From: Treponema sp. OMZ 798
GTDB lineage: Bacteria; Spirochaetota; Spirochaetia; Treponematales; Treponemataceae
Length of the DNA: 64,000 nucleotides
Assembly: GCF_024181385.1 (NCBI RefSeq)
Contig: NZ_CP051305.1
Location: forward strand, 930,001-994,000
Direction: 5' to 3'
Positions 7,726 to 16,533 of the stretch are shown one piece after another; within the stretch, counting starts at the first letter, position 1; each line of letters begins with the position of its first letter. The notes under the pieces were generated by a model, which was not told the DNA's origin, did no database searches, and saw only the letters and a program-made list of their open reading frames with translations. Position numbers and translations under genes: made by a program.

Positions 7726-8478
7726 ATGAATATTGTACAAGTTAAAAACTTAAAAAAGACTTATCCGTTGGGAAAAGTTTTGGTTGAAGCCGTAAAAGGC
7801 GTAGATTTTGCTATTGAGCAAGGAGAATTCGTTTCTATATCAGGGCCTTCCGGTTCGGGGAAATCTACTATTCTCAATATGATAGGTTTGATAGATACAC
7901 CCTCAGGCGGAGAGCTTATCATAAACAATGAAAGTATTTATAAGGAATCGGATTTTGCTTCTCTTTTAAAAAAACAAAATAAAAAAGTTAAGGTTCCTAA
8001 CAAATTGGATAAAAAGATGACGGTGCTCCGGCACGAGTATTTGGGTTTTATCTTTCAATCATTTAACCTTGTACCTGTTTTAAACGTATACGAAAATATA
8101 GAGTTCCCGCTTTTATTTGGAAGAGCAAAAGAGAGTAAAGCAAAACAAAAAGAGTGGATTAACTATTTGGTAGAAAAGGTAGGGCTTACGGAATGGAAGC
8201 ACCATAAATCCAACGAACTTTCAGGCGGTCAAAGACAGAGGGTTGCAATCGCAAGGGCCTTGGCTACAAAACCTCAAATAGTTTTGGCAGATGAACCTAC
8301 AGCGAACCTTGACTCAAAAACGGGTATCCAAATATTGGAGCTTATGAAAGAGGTAAACCGAGAACTTAAAACAACCTTTATCTTTTCGACTCATGATTCA
8401 AAGATTGTAGATATGACAAACCACCGCATTAAGATTTTGGACGGTCAAATCCTCGAAGATGTAAAAGCTTCGGCTTAA
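7726..8478 (+). CDS. ABC transporter ATP-binding protein (MacB/LolD type)
   Basis: This is the ATPase of a type VII (FtsX/MacB/LolCDE-like) ABC system. Visible motifs are Walker A GPSGSGKST, Q-loop IFQSFNLVPVLNVYEN, signature LSGGQRQRVAIARAL, Walker B IVLADEPTANLDS and the switch His in FSTHDS. A charged insertion near residues 80-105 precedes the Q-loop. An ATG at 7714 extends the frame, but GGAGG at 7716-7720 fits the ATG at 7726. It is followed by two FtsX-like permeases in one operon. Confidence 0.93.
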   Translation: MNIVQVKNLKKTYPLGKVLVEAVKGVDFAIEQGEFVSISGPSGSGKSTILNMIGLIDTPSGGELIINNESIYKESDFASLLKKQNKKVKVPNKLDKKMTVLRHEYLGFIFQSFNLVPVLNVYENIEFPLLFGRAKESKAKQKEWINYLVEKVGLTEWKHHKSNELSGGQRQRVAIARALATKPQIVLADEPTANLDSKTGIQILELMKEVNRELKTTFIFSTHDSKIVDMTNHRIKILDGQILEDVKASA

Positions 8479-8493
8479 ACTTAGGAAAGTATT

Positions 8494-10014
8494 ATGAATA
8501 AGACGATTTTTAAAATGGCGGTAAAAAATCTTTTTGCAAATAAGGCAAAGATGATTATTACCTTATCGCTTATAGGAATAGGAACCTTTTTGGTTATCCT
8601 AGGTTTCGGTATCCTAAATTTTTCATTGCAGCAAACTCAGGATGTATGTATAAGCGATTTTTCAGGCGATGTTTTAATTACCGGTAAGCCTGAAAAAGAC
8701 ACTATAATGGTACAGCTTTTGGGAGTTTTTCAGACAGTCAGTGTCAGCATGGATAGGCCTAAGGTGCCTTATCTAACCCCCTTTGAAAAGGTTAGGTCTA
8801 AGGTTGAAAGCCTTCCTGAAGTAAGAGGTCTTACTAATTCCGTTTTTGCAAGCGGAATGCTTAAACCCGTTGATCTTCCTGATTCATGGGAGCCTGAGGA
8901 CAAGAATAGGAGCTCTTTTCCGTATTTACAGATTCTGGGTATTGAGCCTGAAAGCTATAAAAATCTTTTCGATACGATTAAAATTTATGAAGGCGAATTC
9001 CCCAAATCTTCAAACGGAAAATTTGCCATGCTTCCCCGCGATAGAAAAGAGAGATTTGAAGATTACTATGGCAGAACTTTAAAACTCGGAGACGAAATAT
9101 TGATTTCTTCCTTTGCAGGAAAAGCAAGGCAGCAAAAAGTCATAATCACCGGCTTTTTCGATTATGCTCATCCCGATACGGCGATAGACGGAATAGCTTA
9201 CTTTGATGTAGACACAACCCGCATTCTTGCAGATATGACACTGGGAGCGAGGACTGCAGCGGCAATTCCCGATTCTGTCGATCTAAGCCTTTCAGAAAAA
9301 TCGGAAGATGAGCTTTTTTCGGATGATTTCGATTCGGATATTATAGACACCGCTGCGAGCTCAAACACAAAGATTGATTATGAAAATCTTTTGGGAAGTA
9401 CCGAACTGCGCGATCAGCTCAACCTTGCCGATAATGAGGCTTGGCATCACATAGTAATAAAGCTTAAGGATTCTTCAAAAACTCAAAGTGTAATTAAAAC
9501 ATTAAACGACTGGTTTAAGGAAGAAGGAATAAATGCTCAGGCCTTGGACTGGAAACTCGGAATGGCGATGTATTACGGAGCAATAGAAGGCACAAGAACT
9601 CTTTTTATTACGATGCTTGCTATTCTTTCCGTGGTAGTTTTAATCGTTATAATGAATACCTTGGTGGTTGCCGTTATGCAAAGAAGTTCCGAAATAGGAA
9701 CAATGAGGGCTATAGGTGCTAAAAAAGGCTTTGTAAGAAAGATATTTTTTGCGGAATCGTTTTTTATGTCCTGCGTAGGAGTTCTTATAGGTTTGGTTCT
9801 TGCTCTTATCGGAGCCGCCGTAGTTAATGCTTTTAATATCAGGGTTGGAGAGATCCTTGCAGCTATGTTCGGCGGAAAGCAAATAAGAGTAAGTATTTCT
9901 GCCGTTTCTGCTCTTTGGACAATGGCTGCAATGCTTTTAGCAGGTCTTGCCGCAAACTGGTATCCTGTAAGGCTTGCCTTAAAGATAAGTCCTCTTGAAG
10001 CAATCAACCGTTAA
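8494..10014 (+). CDS. ABC transporter permease, FtsX/LolE-like
   Basis: The 506-residue protein has one N-terminal transmembrane helix (MIITLSLIGIGTFLVILGFGIL), a large extracytoplasmic MacB-like domain, and three C-terminal helices, including the conserved MQRSSEIGTMRAIGAKKGFVRKIFFAE coupling region of the FtsX domain. It starts 16 bases after the ATPase gene. With the next permease it would form the membrane dimer of a lipoprotein or lipid exporter. Confidence 0.9.
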   Translation: MNKTIFKMAVKNLFANKAKMIITLSLIGIGTFLVILGFGILNFSLQQTQDVCISDFSGDVLITGKPEKDTIMVQLLGVFQTVSVSMDRPKVPYLTPFEKVRSKVESLPEVRGLTNSVFASGMLKPVDLPDSWEPEDKNRSSFPYLQILGIEPESYKNLFDTIKIYEGEFPKSSNGKFAMLPRDRKERFEDYYGRTLKLGDEILISSFAGKARQQKVIITGFFDYAHPDTAIDGIAYFDVDTTRILADMTLGARTAAAIPDSVDLSLSEKSEDELFSDDFDSDIIDTAASSNTKIDYENLLGSTELRDQLNLADNEAWHHIVIKLKDSSKTQSVIKTLNDWFKEEGINAQALDWKLGMAMYYGAIEGTRTLFITMLAILSVVVLIVIMNTLVVAVMQRSSEIGTMRAIGAKKGFVRKIFFAESFFMSCVGVLIGLVLALIGAAVVNAFNIRVGEILAAMFGGKQIRVSISAVSALWTMAAMLLAGLAANWYPVRLALKISPLEAINR

Positions 10015-10032
10015 AAAAAGGAAAAATAGATT

Positions 10033-11367
10033 ATGAATATATCAAAAATAGCGTTTAGGAATTTAAACAGACAAAAAAGGCGAAGCATTCTTTTGGTTTT
10101 TGCAATAGCGTTTGCTTTCTTTGTCGTTATCTTTATGGACGGCATGACTTCCGGAGCCTTAAACAGCATGGCTGGCGAAATTTCAAAAATTGTAGGCGGC
10201 CATGTTTATATAATCGGTTCAAAAAAGGCTGCAGATAAAAATGCCGATGACCCTGCTCAAGTTTATATGAATGCCGAAGATATTGCTTTAGTAGAAAAAA
10301 CCGTAAAAGAATTGGGTATCGATACCGTGTACATCATAAAAAGAAGCCGCTCATCGGGTAAACTCATCTTTGAAGGAAAAGAGGTTACCTCTCAAATTGA
10401 CGGCTGCAAATTTGATGAAGAAAAAATTTTGCATGACAGTATTCTTTTTAAAGAAGGAAGCTGGGAAGCCATGAAAAAAGAAAATGCGATTCTTCTTTCC
10501 GAATCGGTAGCCCAAAGCTTAAATGTAGGTTTACACGACATAGTTTTATTTGAAACCAAGACCTCGAAAGGACAGCTTACCGTTATTGAACTTCAAGTAG
10601 AAGGCATTGCAGTAAACCGCTCTCCGTTCGGCGGAATCACAAATTACATCAATTTTGATTATTTACAAAAAGTTACGGAGCTTGAAAAAGGAAGCATAGA
10701 AGTATATTCCCTTTTCTTAAAAAATCCTGACATGCAGGAAGCTTATGCTCAGATGCTCGAAAAAAAATTCGGAGAAGCAGGCCCGGCTACAAGCAGAGCT
10801 CTTGCACGACAAATTAGTCCTTCACAGCCTGCAAACAATGTACTTAAACAGCTTGAAGAAGGAAAGTGGGAAGGAACAAAATTCGGTGTAGCTTCTTTTT
10901 ATGATTTTGCACCGCAAATGGTTACCCTGATGAATACCTTAAACGGTATAAGTTTCGGCGTTTTGGTTGTGCTTTTGGTTATTACGATGATCGGTATTTC
11001 AAACACCTTTAAAATTATCGTACATGAAAGAAGGGGTGAAGTCGGAACCATGCGCTCTTGCGGTATTATGAGAAGACACGTAAGACATCTTTTCCTTGCA
11101 GAAGCTTCATTTTTGTCCTTGTTTGGAGCCGTATGCGGCTTTGTCCTTGCGGTTATCGTAATGCAGGTTATATCCTTTATTCCGATTGCCTCGGATTCTC
11201 CCTTTTCGGTCTTCACCAAAAACGGATACTTTACATGGAACTTATCGGTACTTTTGGTTTTATTAAAGTTTGCGATAATGTTGGGCTTAACCCTGCTCAC
11301 GGTAAGGGGCTCAGCTTCAAGAGCCGCTAATATGATTCCTGCCGAAGCGCTTAGGTCAGGAAAATAA
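10033..11367 (+). CDS. ABC transporter permease, FtsX/LolC-like
   Basis: The 444-residue second permease has the same layout: N-terminal helix (RRSILLVFAIAFAFFVVIFMDG), periplasmic domain, and C-terminal FtsX domain with HERRGEVGTMRSCGIMRRHVRHLFLAEA. It lies 19 bases after the first permease and is followed by a LolA-like gene, which supports an outer-membrane-directed export role. Confidence 0.9.
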   Translation: MNISKIAFRNLNRQKRRSILLVFAIAFAFFVVIFMDGMTSGALNSMAGEISKIVGGHVYIIGSKKAADKNADDPAQVYMNAEDIALVEKTVKELGIDTVYIIKRSRSSGKLIFEGKEVTSQIDGCKFDEEKILHDSILFKEGSWEAMKKENAILLSESVAQSLNVGLHDIVLFETKTSKGQLTVIELQVEGIAVNRSPFGGITNYINFDYLQKVTELEKGSIEVYSLFLKNPDMQEAYAQMLEKKFGEAGPATSRALARQISPSQPANNVLKQLEEGKWEGTKFGVASFYDFAPQMVTLMNTLNGISFGVLVVLLVITMIGISNTFKIIVHERRGEVGTMRSCGIMRRHVRHLFLAEASFLSLFGAVCGFVLAVIVMQVISFIPIASDSPFSVFTKNGYFTWNLSVLLVLLKFAIMLGLTLLTVRGSASRAANMIPAEALRSGK

Positions 11368-11394
11368 TTTAAGGAAGTTTTTATAGGAGAGTTT

Positions 11395-12150
11395 ATGAAC
11401 AAGAAATTTTTGATTGTGCTCATTGCTTTTTTTGTAAGCATGGCGGCATTTGCTGAGGTTCCTTCGACGGAGGAAATGTATAAGATTATGGACAAGGTTT
11501 TCGACAGGGGGAATTTTGAAAAAGATTTTACCAGCACTCTCACGCTGATTGTCGAAAAACCTAATCAACCTAAGGAGGTTGTTCAGTTTAAACTTTTCAG
11601 GCGTGATAAGAAAGACCAAACAACTCTTATTCAGCTTGCACCTGAAGCAGATAAGGGAAACGGTTATCTGCAAGAAAAAGATAACCTTTGGTTTTATGAC
11701 CCGATTGCTCACCAGTTTACTCATTCTTCGCTTAAAAAAAATTTGGCAAACAGCGATACAAAATTATCGGATGTAAATAAAAAGTCCGAGTTTAGGCAGG
11801 CTTGGGAAATTCTTAAAATTGAAGAAGCTAAGATCGGTAAGTATGAAGTTTATGCGGTAACGGCTAAGGCTTTGCAAAAAGATGCAGCTTATGCCCAAGA
11901 AAAATTCTTTGTGCGAAAAGATGAACACCTTATTTTAAAAACAGAAAGTTACGGTGCAAGCGGAAAACACATGAGAACTACACTTATACCCAAGTATGCA
12001 AAGGTTGAAGGATTACCTCTTCCAGTTCATCAAATCTATATAAATGAACTTATAAAGGGAGAAAAAACAACGCAGATATTTCAAGATTTTAGCACTGCAA
12101 GAATTGATGATGTAGTTTTTACAAAGGCTTATTTGGAGAAGATAAACTAA
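11395..12150 (+). CDS. outer membrane lipoprotein-sorting (LolA-like) protein
   Basis: The 251-residue protein has a signal peptide (MNKKFLIVLIAFFVSMAAFA|E). The mature part resembles the LolA-like outer-membrane lipoprotein-sorting family: KPNQPKEVVQFKLFRRDKKDQTTLIQ, GNGYLQEKDNLWFYDP, SDVNKKSEFRQAWEI. Such proteins bind a hydrophobic cargo in a half-barrel. Placed directly after two FtsX permeases, it probably receives the exported lipid or lipoprotein. Confidence 0.82.
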   Translation: MNKKFLIVLIAFFVSMAAFAEVPSTEEMYKIMDKVFDRGNFEKDFTSTLTLIVEKPNQPKEVVQFKLFRRDKKDQTTLIQLAPEADKGNGYLQEKDNLWFYDPIAHQFTHSSLKKNLANSDTKLSDVNKKSEFRQAWEILKIEEAKIGKYEVYAVTAKALQKDAAYAQEKFFVRKDEHLILKTESYGASGKHMRTTLIPKYAKVEGLPLPVHQIYINELIKGEKTTQIFQDFSTARIDDVVFTKAYLEKIN

Positions 12151-12151
12151 T

Positions 12152-13591
12152 ATGAAAAAAATTATAATTTTTATTTTTGCCTTTCTTCCATTTTTTGTAT
12201 TTGCACAAGAAAACTCCACAAATTTGGAAGATGAGCTTTTCGGCGGAGATGAAGATACTATCATCTCTGCTGAGGAAGCCCGCTCCGACAATAAGAGTGA
12301 TTTTAAGTTTAAGGCCGATCTTGAAAAAGCAAGCCTGACTCTTGAAGCAAAAAAGTTGCGGATAGGCGGAAGTTTGGGTTCTTCGATGGGAATAAATTAT
12401 GCTTGGGAAGATCCTTATTCAAAGAAAGATGATTACATGAAATCTTTTAAAGACGGAAAAGGTACTTTTAATACCGCCTTAAACGGAAGTCTCTTTTTTG
12501 ATGCCCGCCCTGTCGAAGACTTAAAGCTCTACGGAAAATTTATTTTCGGATTTCCTTTTGAGAAGAGTTTATCGGGAGCTCTTACGATTCCGAAGAATAC
12601 ATTTTTTAATGCTAATGATATAATAGCTCCCATAAGTGTAAATGGGGCAGTAAACATCAAAATACAAGAACTTTACACGGATTTTTCCGCCAAAGATATT
12701 GCCTTTTTCCGTTTCGGAAAACATGCGGTAAAATGGGGAACGGGTTATTTTTATAGCCCTGCCGACGTTATAAATATTTCGAGAATCGATCCTGAAGATC
12801 CCACAGCCGACAGGGAAGGGGGGCTTTCATTAAGAACCCACATAATTATTCCTAAAACCCAGCACAATATCTGGCTCTACCTATTGCCTCCAGGGCAAGG
12901 AGACGGCTTTGATCCCAAATACACGGCAGGAGCTGCAAAGGGCGAGTTTGTTATCGGAAACTGGGAGTTGGGTGTCGGCGGCTGGTACAAATACGAAAAG
13001 GCGCCCCGGCTTGTTGCGACCTTTTCAGGCAGCATAGCAGGAAAGGTTGCCGTCTTCGGCGAAGGCGTTTTTGCCTGGGGAAGCGACTATACCTATTATA
13101 AGACCGATATGAGTCCCTATACCGAAAAAAATAAGCCCTTTTTTCAGGCTACCCTCGGCGGTTCTTACTCAAATGATGACACACACACAAGCATAGCCTT
13201 GCAATATTTTTACAACGGCTTCGGCTATTCAAATACGGATGCAGCTGTAAATATTTTGGATCAAGCAAAAAATCCTGCTTTGCTGTTTAATGCTGCATTT
13301 AGGGAAAAGGTACAAAATATCTCAGCTATGGGGAATATCGGTCAACACTACATTGCATTTACCATAAGCCAAAATAAACTCGGTACCGATAAGTTGAGCT
13401 TAAGCCTTTTTCAGCAATTTGCAATATCGGAACTTGAAGGCTTTTCAAAACTCACTCTCAATTGGAAAATATATAAATTTGCAAGTATGAGCACAGGCCC
13501 TTCTTTTAGCTATCCCTTGAGTTCTAAGTCAAAGACAAAGGGGGGAATAGGGTATACCTTATCATTCCGCCTAGGCGGCGGCACCTTCTAA
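12152..13591 (+). CDS. predicted outer-membrane beta-barrel protein
   Basis: The 479-residue protein starts with a signal peptide (MKKIIIFIFAFLPFFVFA|Q). Long stretches alternate polar and aromatic residues, and the C-terminus ends in aromatic beta strands (KGGIGYTLSFRLGGGTF), as expected for an outer-membrane barrel. It begins one base after the LolA-like gene and closes the five-gene operon. It may be the outer-membrane partner or a substrate. I did not recognise a named family. Confidence 0.7.
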   Translation: MKKIIIFIFAFLPFFVFAQENSTNLEDELFGGDEDTIISAEEARSDNKSDFKFKADLEKASLTLEAKKLRIGGSLGSSMGINYAWEDPYSKKDDYMKSFKDGKGTFNTALNGSLFFDARPVEDLKLYGKFIFGFPFEKSLSGALTIPKNTFFNANDIIAPISVNGAVNIKIQELYTDFSAKDIAFFRFGKHAVKWGTGYFYSPADVINISRIDPEDPTADREGGLSLRTHIIIPKTQHNIWLYLLPPGQGDGFDPKYTAGAAKGEFVIGNWELGVGGWYKYEKAPRLVATFSGSIAGKVAVFGEGVFAWGSDYTYYKTDMSPYTEKNKPFFQATLGGSYSNDDTHTSIALQYFYNGFGYSNTDAAVNILDQAKNPALLFNAAFREKVQNISAMGNIGQHYIAFTISQNKLGTDKLSLSLFQQFAISELEGFSKLTLNWKIYKFASMSTGPSFSYPLSSKSKTKGGIGYTLSFRLGGGTF

Positions 13592-13711
13592 TCCGGCAAT
13601 ATGCGGCCGATGACTTTGTCGCTTCATAAAAATTAATCCTCGACGTATCAAAGATACGCCTCCGGTTAATTTTTATTCGCTTCGCGTCCTCGACTCGCCT
13701 CTTGCCGGATT
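13590..13711. repeat. intergenic inverted-repeat element
   Basis: The outer arms AATCCGGCAA and TTGCCGGATT are exact complements and enclose 102 bases. Inside are ATAAAAATTAA/TTAATTTTTAT (13626-13636 and 13666-13676) and CGTATC/GATACG around AAA. The element could form a cruciform or end transcription of the upstream operon. Its first bases are the stop codon of the outer-membrane protein gene. Confidence 0.6.
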
Positions 13712-13722
13712 AAGTCGAACAA

Positions 13723-13820
13723 CCGCCACGGATGGCGGGTGGTTCCTTGCTTTGAGAGTTTTAGACGTAAGTCTAAAACTCTAAGATGAACAATGTACAC
13801 GGATGTACATTGTTCATCAA
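13723..13820. repeat. composite hairpin repeat, copy 1
   Basis: A CCGCCACGGATGG head is followed by the hairpin GAGTTTTAGAC-GTAA-GTCTAAAACTC, then a 14-bp perfect stem ATGAACAATGTACA-CGGA-TGTACATTGTTCAT. A diverged copy with the same order of parts starts at 13860. Confidence 0.65.
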
Positions 13821-13859
13821 GTATCTGCTCCCTCTATTTACGGCTTGGCTGTGTATTAT

Positions 13860-13953
13860 CCGCCATGGATGGCTGGAGGTTCCAAACTTCGAGAGTTTGC
13901 GCTTGCCGCAAACTCTGAGATGAAAAATATGCATGGATGCACATTTTTCATCG
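13860..13953. repeat. composite hairpin repeat, copy 2
   Basis: It has the same layout as copy 1: CCGCCATGGATGG head, stem AGAGTTTGCG/CGCAAACTCT, then ATGAAAAATATGCA/TGCACATTTTTCAT with one mismatch. Stem sequences differ from copy 1 but pairing is kept, which argues that structure is selected. From 13954 to the intI start I see no gene; a weak promoter for intI may lie near 14140. Confidence 0.6.
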
Positions 13954-14210
13954 AAATACTTGCATAATCCATAGAAATGTGCGATAATTAACCCGCATAT
14001 GAGAAAATAGCTGCTTATAGTATGTTTCGGCTGCATGATGTAGGCTTTTTCTTACAATGGTTTATGTTCAGGCTGTTAAACTTATAGAAATTGAACAGTC
14101 ATGCATAAATTTTTTGCTTAGGGTTATTTAGCGGTTTATCAATCGTCATAATATACCATGGGAAAGGTGTGCGGTAAAACTGTGTATTGTGCAGTTTTAA
14201 GGAGGAGTGT

Positions 14211-15476
14211 ATGTTTGTTGAAATACGGCCTTATGAAAATAAGGCTTTGTCGGTAAATTTTAAAGCTCAAGGAGAGGATTTTTCTAAGGTGCTCCAAGCA
14301 ATAAAAAAAGTGCCGGGAAGGGCTTGGTTGCCGGAACAACGGTTTTGGATTATCCCTGCCGATCGTAATTCTTGTGACATTTTGTTAAATAATCTTTATT
14401 ATAACGGAATCTGTATGGCAGATTCAAGGTTTACCGGTAAAAATCATACTTCTAACTATGCTGATGCTTTTAATACTGAAACTATTGGGGAAAATGATAG
14501 TCCGGCCTCAACTTATCTTAAATCTATTCTACAAAAGCTGGATGAAGTTATTGCTGCCAAACATTACAGCAAGCGCACAGAAGAGGCTTATAGCTATTGG
14601 ATAAGCCGCTTTATTAGCGAAAATAAGGATAAAAATCTTAAAGCTCTTTCCGATGATGAAATAAATTCTTTTGTTAGCCGTCTTGCAGTAAAAGAAAAGA
14701 CCGCTGCTTCAAGCCAAAATCAGGCTCTTGCCGCTATTTTGTTTCTATACAAAAATATATTGGGCTTAACTATAAATACTCCTGAAAATATAGTCCGTGC
14801 AAAAAAGCCTAAAAAGCTTCCCACTGTGATGAGCCGGGAGGAAACTGCAAAGATATTTTCTATTTTGCCTGACAATGATTATAGTCTTTGTATATGCCTA
14901 CTGTACGGAACCGGAATGCGGCTGATGGAAGCCCTGCGGCTAAGGGTGCAGGATATAGACTTTGATAAAAACGAGATTACCGTACATGACGGAAAGGGGG
15001 CGAAAGGCCGTAAAACTATGTTGCCGGTTTCCCTTAAATTTCCGCTTCAAAAGCATTTGGAAAAGGTACGCCTGATCCATGAAGCGGATTGCAAGGATGG
15101 TTTCGGCTCGGTGCCTCTTCCTTTTTCTCTTGCAAAAAAATATCCCAATGCCGGTAAAACTTGGGCCTGGCAGTGGGTGTTTCCCCAAGCACGCCGCTGG
15201 CGGAATAAGGAAACGGGCGAGCAGGGAAGGCATCATATCGACCCTTCCGTTATTCAGCGCACCCTGCATGAAGCTGTTTTAAAGTCAGGCATCCCTAAGC
15301 CGATAGGCTGTCACACCTTCCGCCACTCGTTTGCAACGCATCTTTTGGAAGCCGGTTACGATATCCGCACGATCCAAGAACTTCTCGGCCACAGCGATGT
15401 TAAAACCACCATGGTTTATACACACGTCCTAAACCGAGGCAGTCTGGGAGTGCAAAGCCCCATAGACAGGATGTGA
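14211..15476 (+). CDS. intI: integron integrase IntI (tyrosine recombinase)
   Basis: IntI recombines attI with attC sites to insert and excise cassettes. The catalytic core shows GTGMRLMEALRLRVQDID (first Arg), HTFRHSFATHLLEAGYDIRTIQELLGHSD (His, Arg, His) and the nucleophile Tyr in TTMVYTHV near residue 403. The IntI-specific extra patch (KKYPNAGKTWAWQWVFP) is present. At 421 residues it is about 90 longer than most IntIs; the N-terminal extension contains VPGRAWLPEQRFWIIP, resembling a HARP-like motif. A TTG at 14187 extends the frame, but GGAGG fits the ATG at 14211. It points the same way as the cassettes, opposite to most integrons. Confidence 0.95.
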   Translation: MFVEIRPYENKALSVNFKAQGEDFSKVLQAIKKVPGRAWLPEQRFWIIPADRNSCDILLNNLYYNGICMADSRFTGKNHTSNYADAFNTETIGENDSPASTYLKSILQKLDEVIAAKHYSKRTEEAYSYWISRFISENKDKNLKALSDDEINSFVSRLAVKEKTAASSQNQALAAILFLYKNILGLTINTPENIVRAKKPKKLPTVMSREETAKIFSILPDNDYSLCICLLYGTGMRLMEALRLRVQDIDFDKNEITVHDGKGAKGRKTMLPVSLKFPLQKHLEKVRLIHEADCKDGFGSVPLPFSLAKKYPNAGKTWAWQWVFPQARRWRNKETGEQGRHHIDPSVIQRTLHEAVLKSGIPKPIGCHTFRHSFATHLLEAGYDIRTIQELLGHSDVKTTMVYTHVLNRGSLGVQSPIDRM

Positions 15477-15579
15477 ATTTGTTTATTTATTTATTTAGTG
15501 AAGATAGGCCTAATCTGCCGATGGAGTTTTATACGCTTGGTTATTATGGTAGAAAAAGCTTATTTTTGTTTTGCGGCAG

Positions 15580-15640
15580 TTTAGATTGAAAATTATTGGG
15601 TTTTATGATATAGTGAGGAAGGGTCGAAGGAATGTTAGGT
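15580..15640 (+). other. attI recombination site (approximate)
   Basis: The first junction, GTTAGGT at 15634-15640, is where cassette sequence begins. The attI body must lie just left of it, between the end of intI and this point. The left limit is an estimate. Confidence 0.7.
15586..15614 (+). promoter_or_regulatory. candidate cassette promoter Pc
   Basis: TTGAAA (15586-15591), 17-base spacer, TATAGT (15609-15614). It faces the array and would start RNA about 13 bases before the attI crossover point. Confidence 0.6.
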
Positions 15641-15863
15641 TGACAAGCTAACCGCTTGCGGAAAGACTTGTACTTAATCTGCAAATATATTAATTTGTAT
15701 AGAAATTTATATATTAATAAAGTCTAAAACTGAAAATATAATTCTTAGATTTGCTAAGAATGAAAACAGCTTAATATATGCTAAAATAAAAAGTTAGCTA
15801 TGGAGTTTATTTGAAATTTGTTAAATAAATAAAAGTTTCGTTTTTCATAATTTAAGCATATGC

Positions 15864-15892
15864 TTGACAATATATCCTTATAAATATATACT
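15864..15892 (+). promoter_or_regulatory. promoter of BrnTA cassette, copy 1
   Basis: TTGACA, 17-base spacer, TATACT, about 18 bases before the brnT start. The cassette is therefore expressed independently of its place in the array. The preceding 15641-15863 region starts with a CAAGC/GCTTG hairpin and is otherwise empty. Confidence 0.75.
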
Positions 15893-15909
15893 TTTGATAG
15901 GGATATTTT

Positions 15910-16224
15910 ATGGGTAAAACTGTTATAAGTGAAAATCGTCGTTTTGAATGGGATGAAGAAAAGAATGAAATCAACTGTAAAAAACATGGTTTCGGGTTTG
16001 AAGAGATAACGGATGTCTTTGATGATCCATATTTTCTTGTCCGATATGATAAAAATCATTCTGTTGATGAAGAAAGATGGAATGGTATAGGTTGTATAAA
16101 TGGAATGTTGGTTCTTGTAACTACTTTTACGGAACGTGAACGAATTAGAATTATTTCAGCTCAAAGAGCAGATAATGATTTGAAGGAGGTCTATTATGAT
16201 TACATCAAAAAAATTAACGGCTGA
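15910..16224 (+). CDS. brnT: BrnT family toxin
   Basis: BrnT is a RelE-fold ribonuclease toxin neutralised by BrnA. The 104-residue product shows the family start FEWDEEKNEINCKKHGFGFEEITDVFDD, then the C-terminal RERIRIISAQRADNDLKEVYYDY. It overlaps brnA by 29 bases. This cassette occurs three times at full identity within the window, at 15.9, 51.0 and 61.5 kb. Confidence 0.88.
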   Translation: MGKTVISENRRFEWDEEKNEINCKKHGFGFEEITDVFDDPYFLVRYDKNHSVDEERWNGIGCINGMLVLVTTFTERERIRIISAQRADNDLKEVYYDYIKKING

Positions 16225-16468
16225 ACGAATTGCAGAAATTGAGAAATTCCCTATTACCTATGATGAAGATTCTCCGAAATTCTCAAAGGAAGAATTACAG
16301 GAATTTGTTCCGTATCATAAAGAGTATTTCGACATAACACCAAAAAAGGTATCAATTTCATTTAAAATTGATGCTGATATTCTTGCAATGATGAAGGCAA
16401 CTGGTAAAGGTTATCAGACAAGAATAAACAAATGTCTTAGAGATGCTGTTTTCGAAGGTAGATTTTAA
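16196..16468 (+). CDS. brnA: BrnA-like antitoxin
   Basis: The 90-residue protein has an N-terminal linker and a C-terminal ribbon-helix-helix-like segment (KVSISFKIDADILAMMKATGKGYQTRINKCLRDAV) typical of BrnA/CopG antitoxins. GGAGG precedes the ATG inside brnT. It should repress the promoter with BrnT and neutralise it. Confidence 0.87.
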   Translation: MITSKKLTAERIAEIEKFPITYDEDSPKFSKEELQEFVPYHKEYFDITPKKVSISFKIDADILAMMKATGKGYQTRINKCLRDAVFEGRF

Positions 16469-16533
16469 CCTAACACCCGCTTCAACCTGACATTGCGGAC
16501 AAGCCGCAAATGCAGGTTAAGCGAATGTTATAC
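16468..16533 (+). other. attC 1
   Basis: R'' ACCTAAC, L arms CGCTTCAACCTG/CAGGTTAAGCG, loop stem CATTGCGG/CCGCAAATG, R' GTTATAC. R'' is complementary to the cassette's own head GTTAGGT. All standard sites below share this layout. Confidence 0.92.

Noticed and set aside
9573..10007. Minus-strand ORFs opposite the ABC permeases (also 10899-11543)
   Set aside because: They mirror codon bias of the permease genes and have no start signals or recognisable motifs.
13773..14036. Minus-strand ORF over the composite repeats
   Set aside because: It is generated by hairpin arms; no start signal and no homology-like features.
15781..16059. Minus-strand 92-residue ORF, also at 50915 and 61369
   Set aside because: It lies opposite brnT and its promoter, is low complexity, and repeats only because the cassette does.
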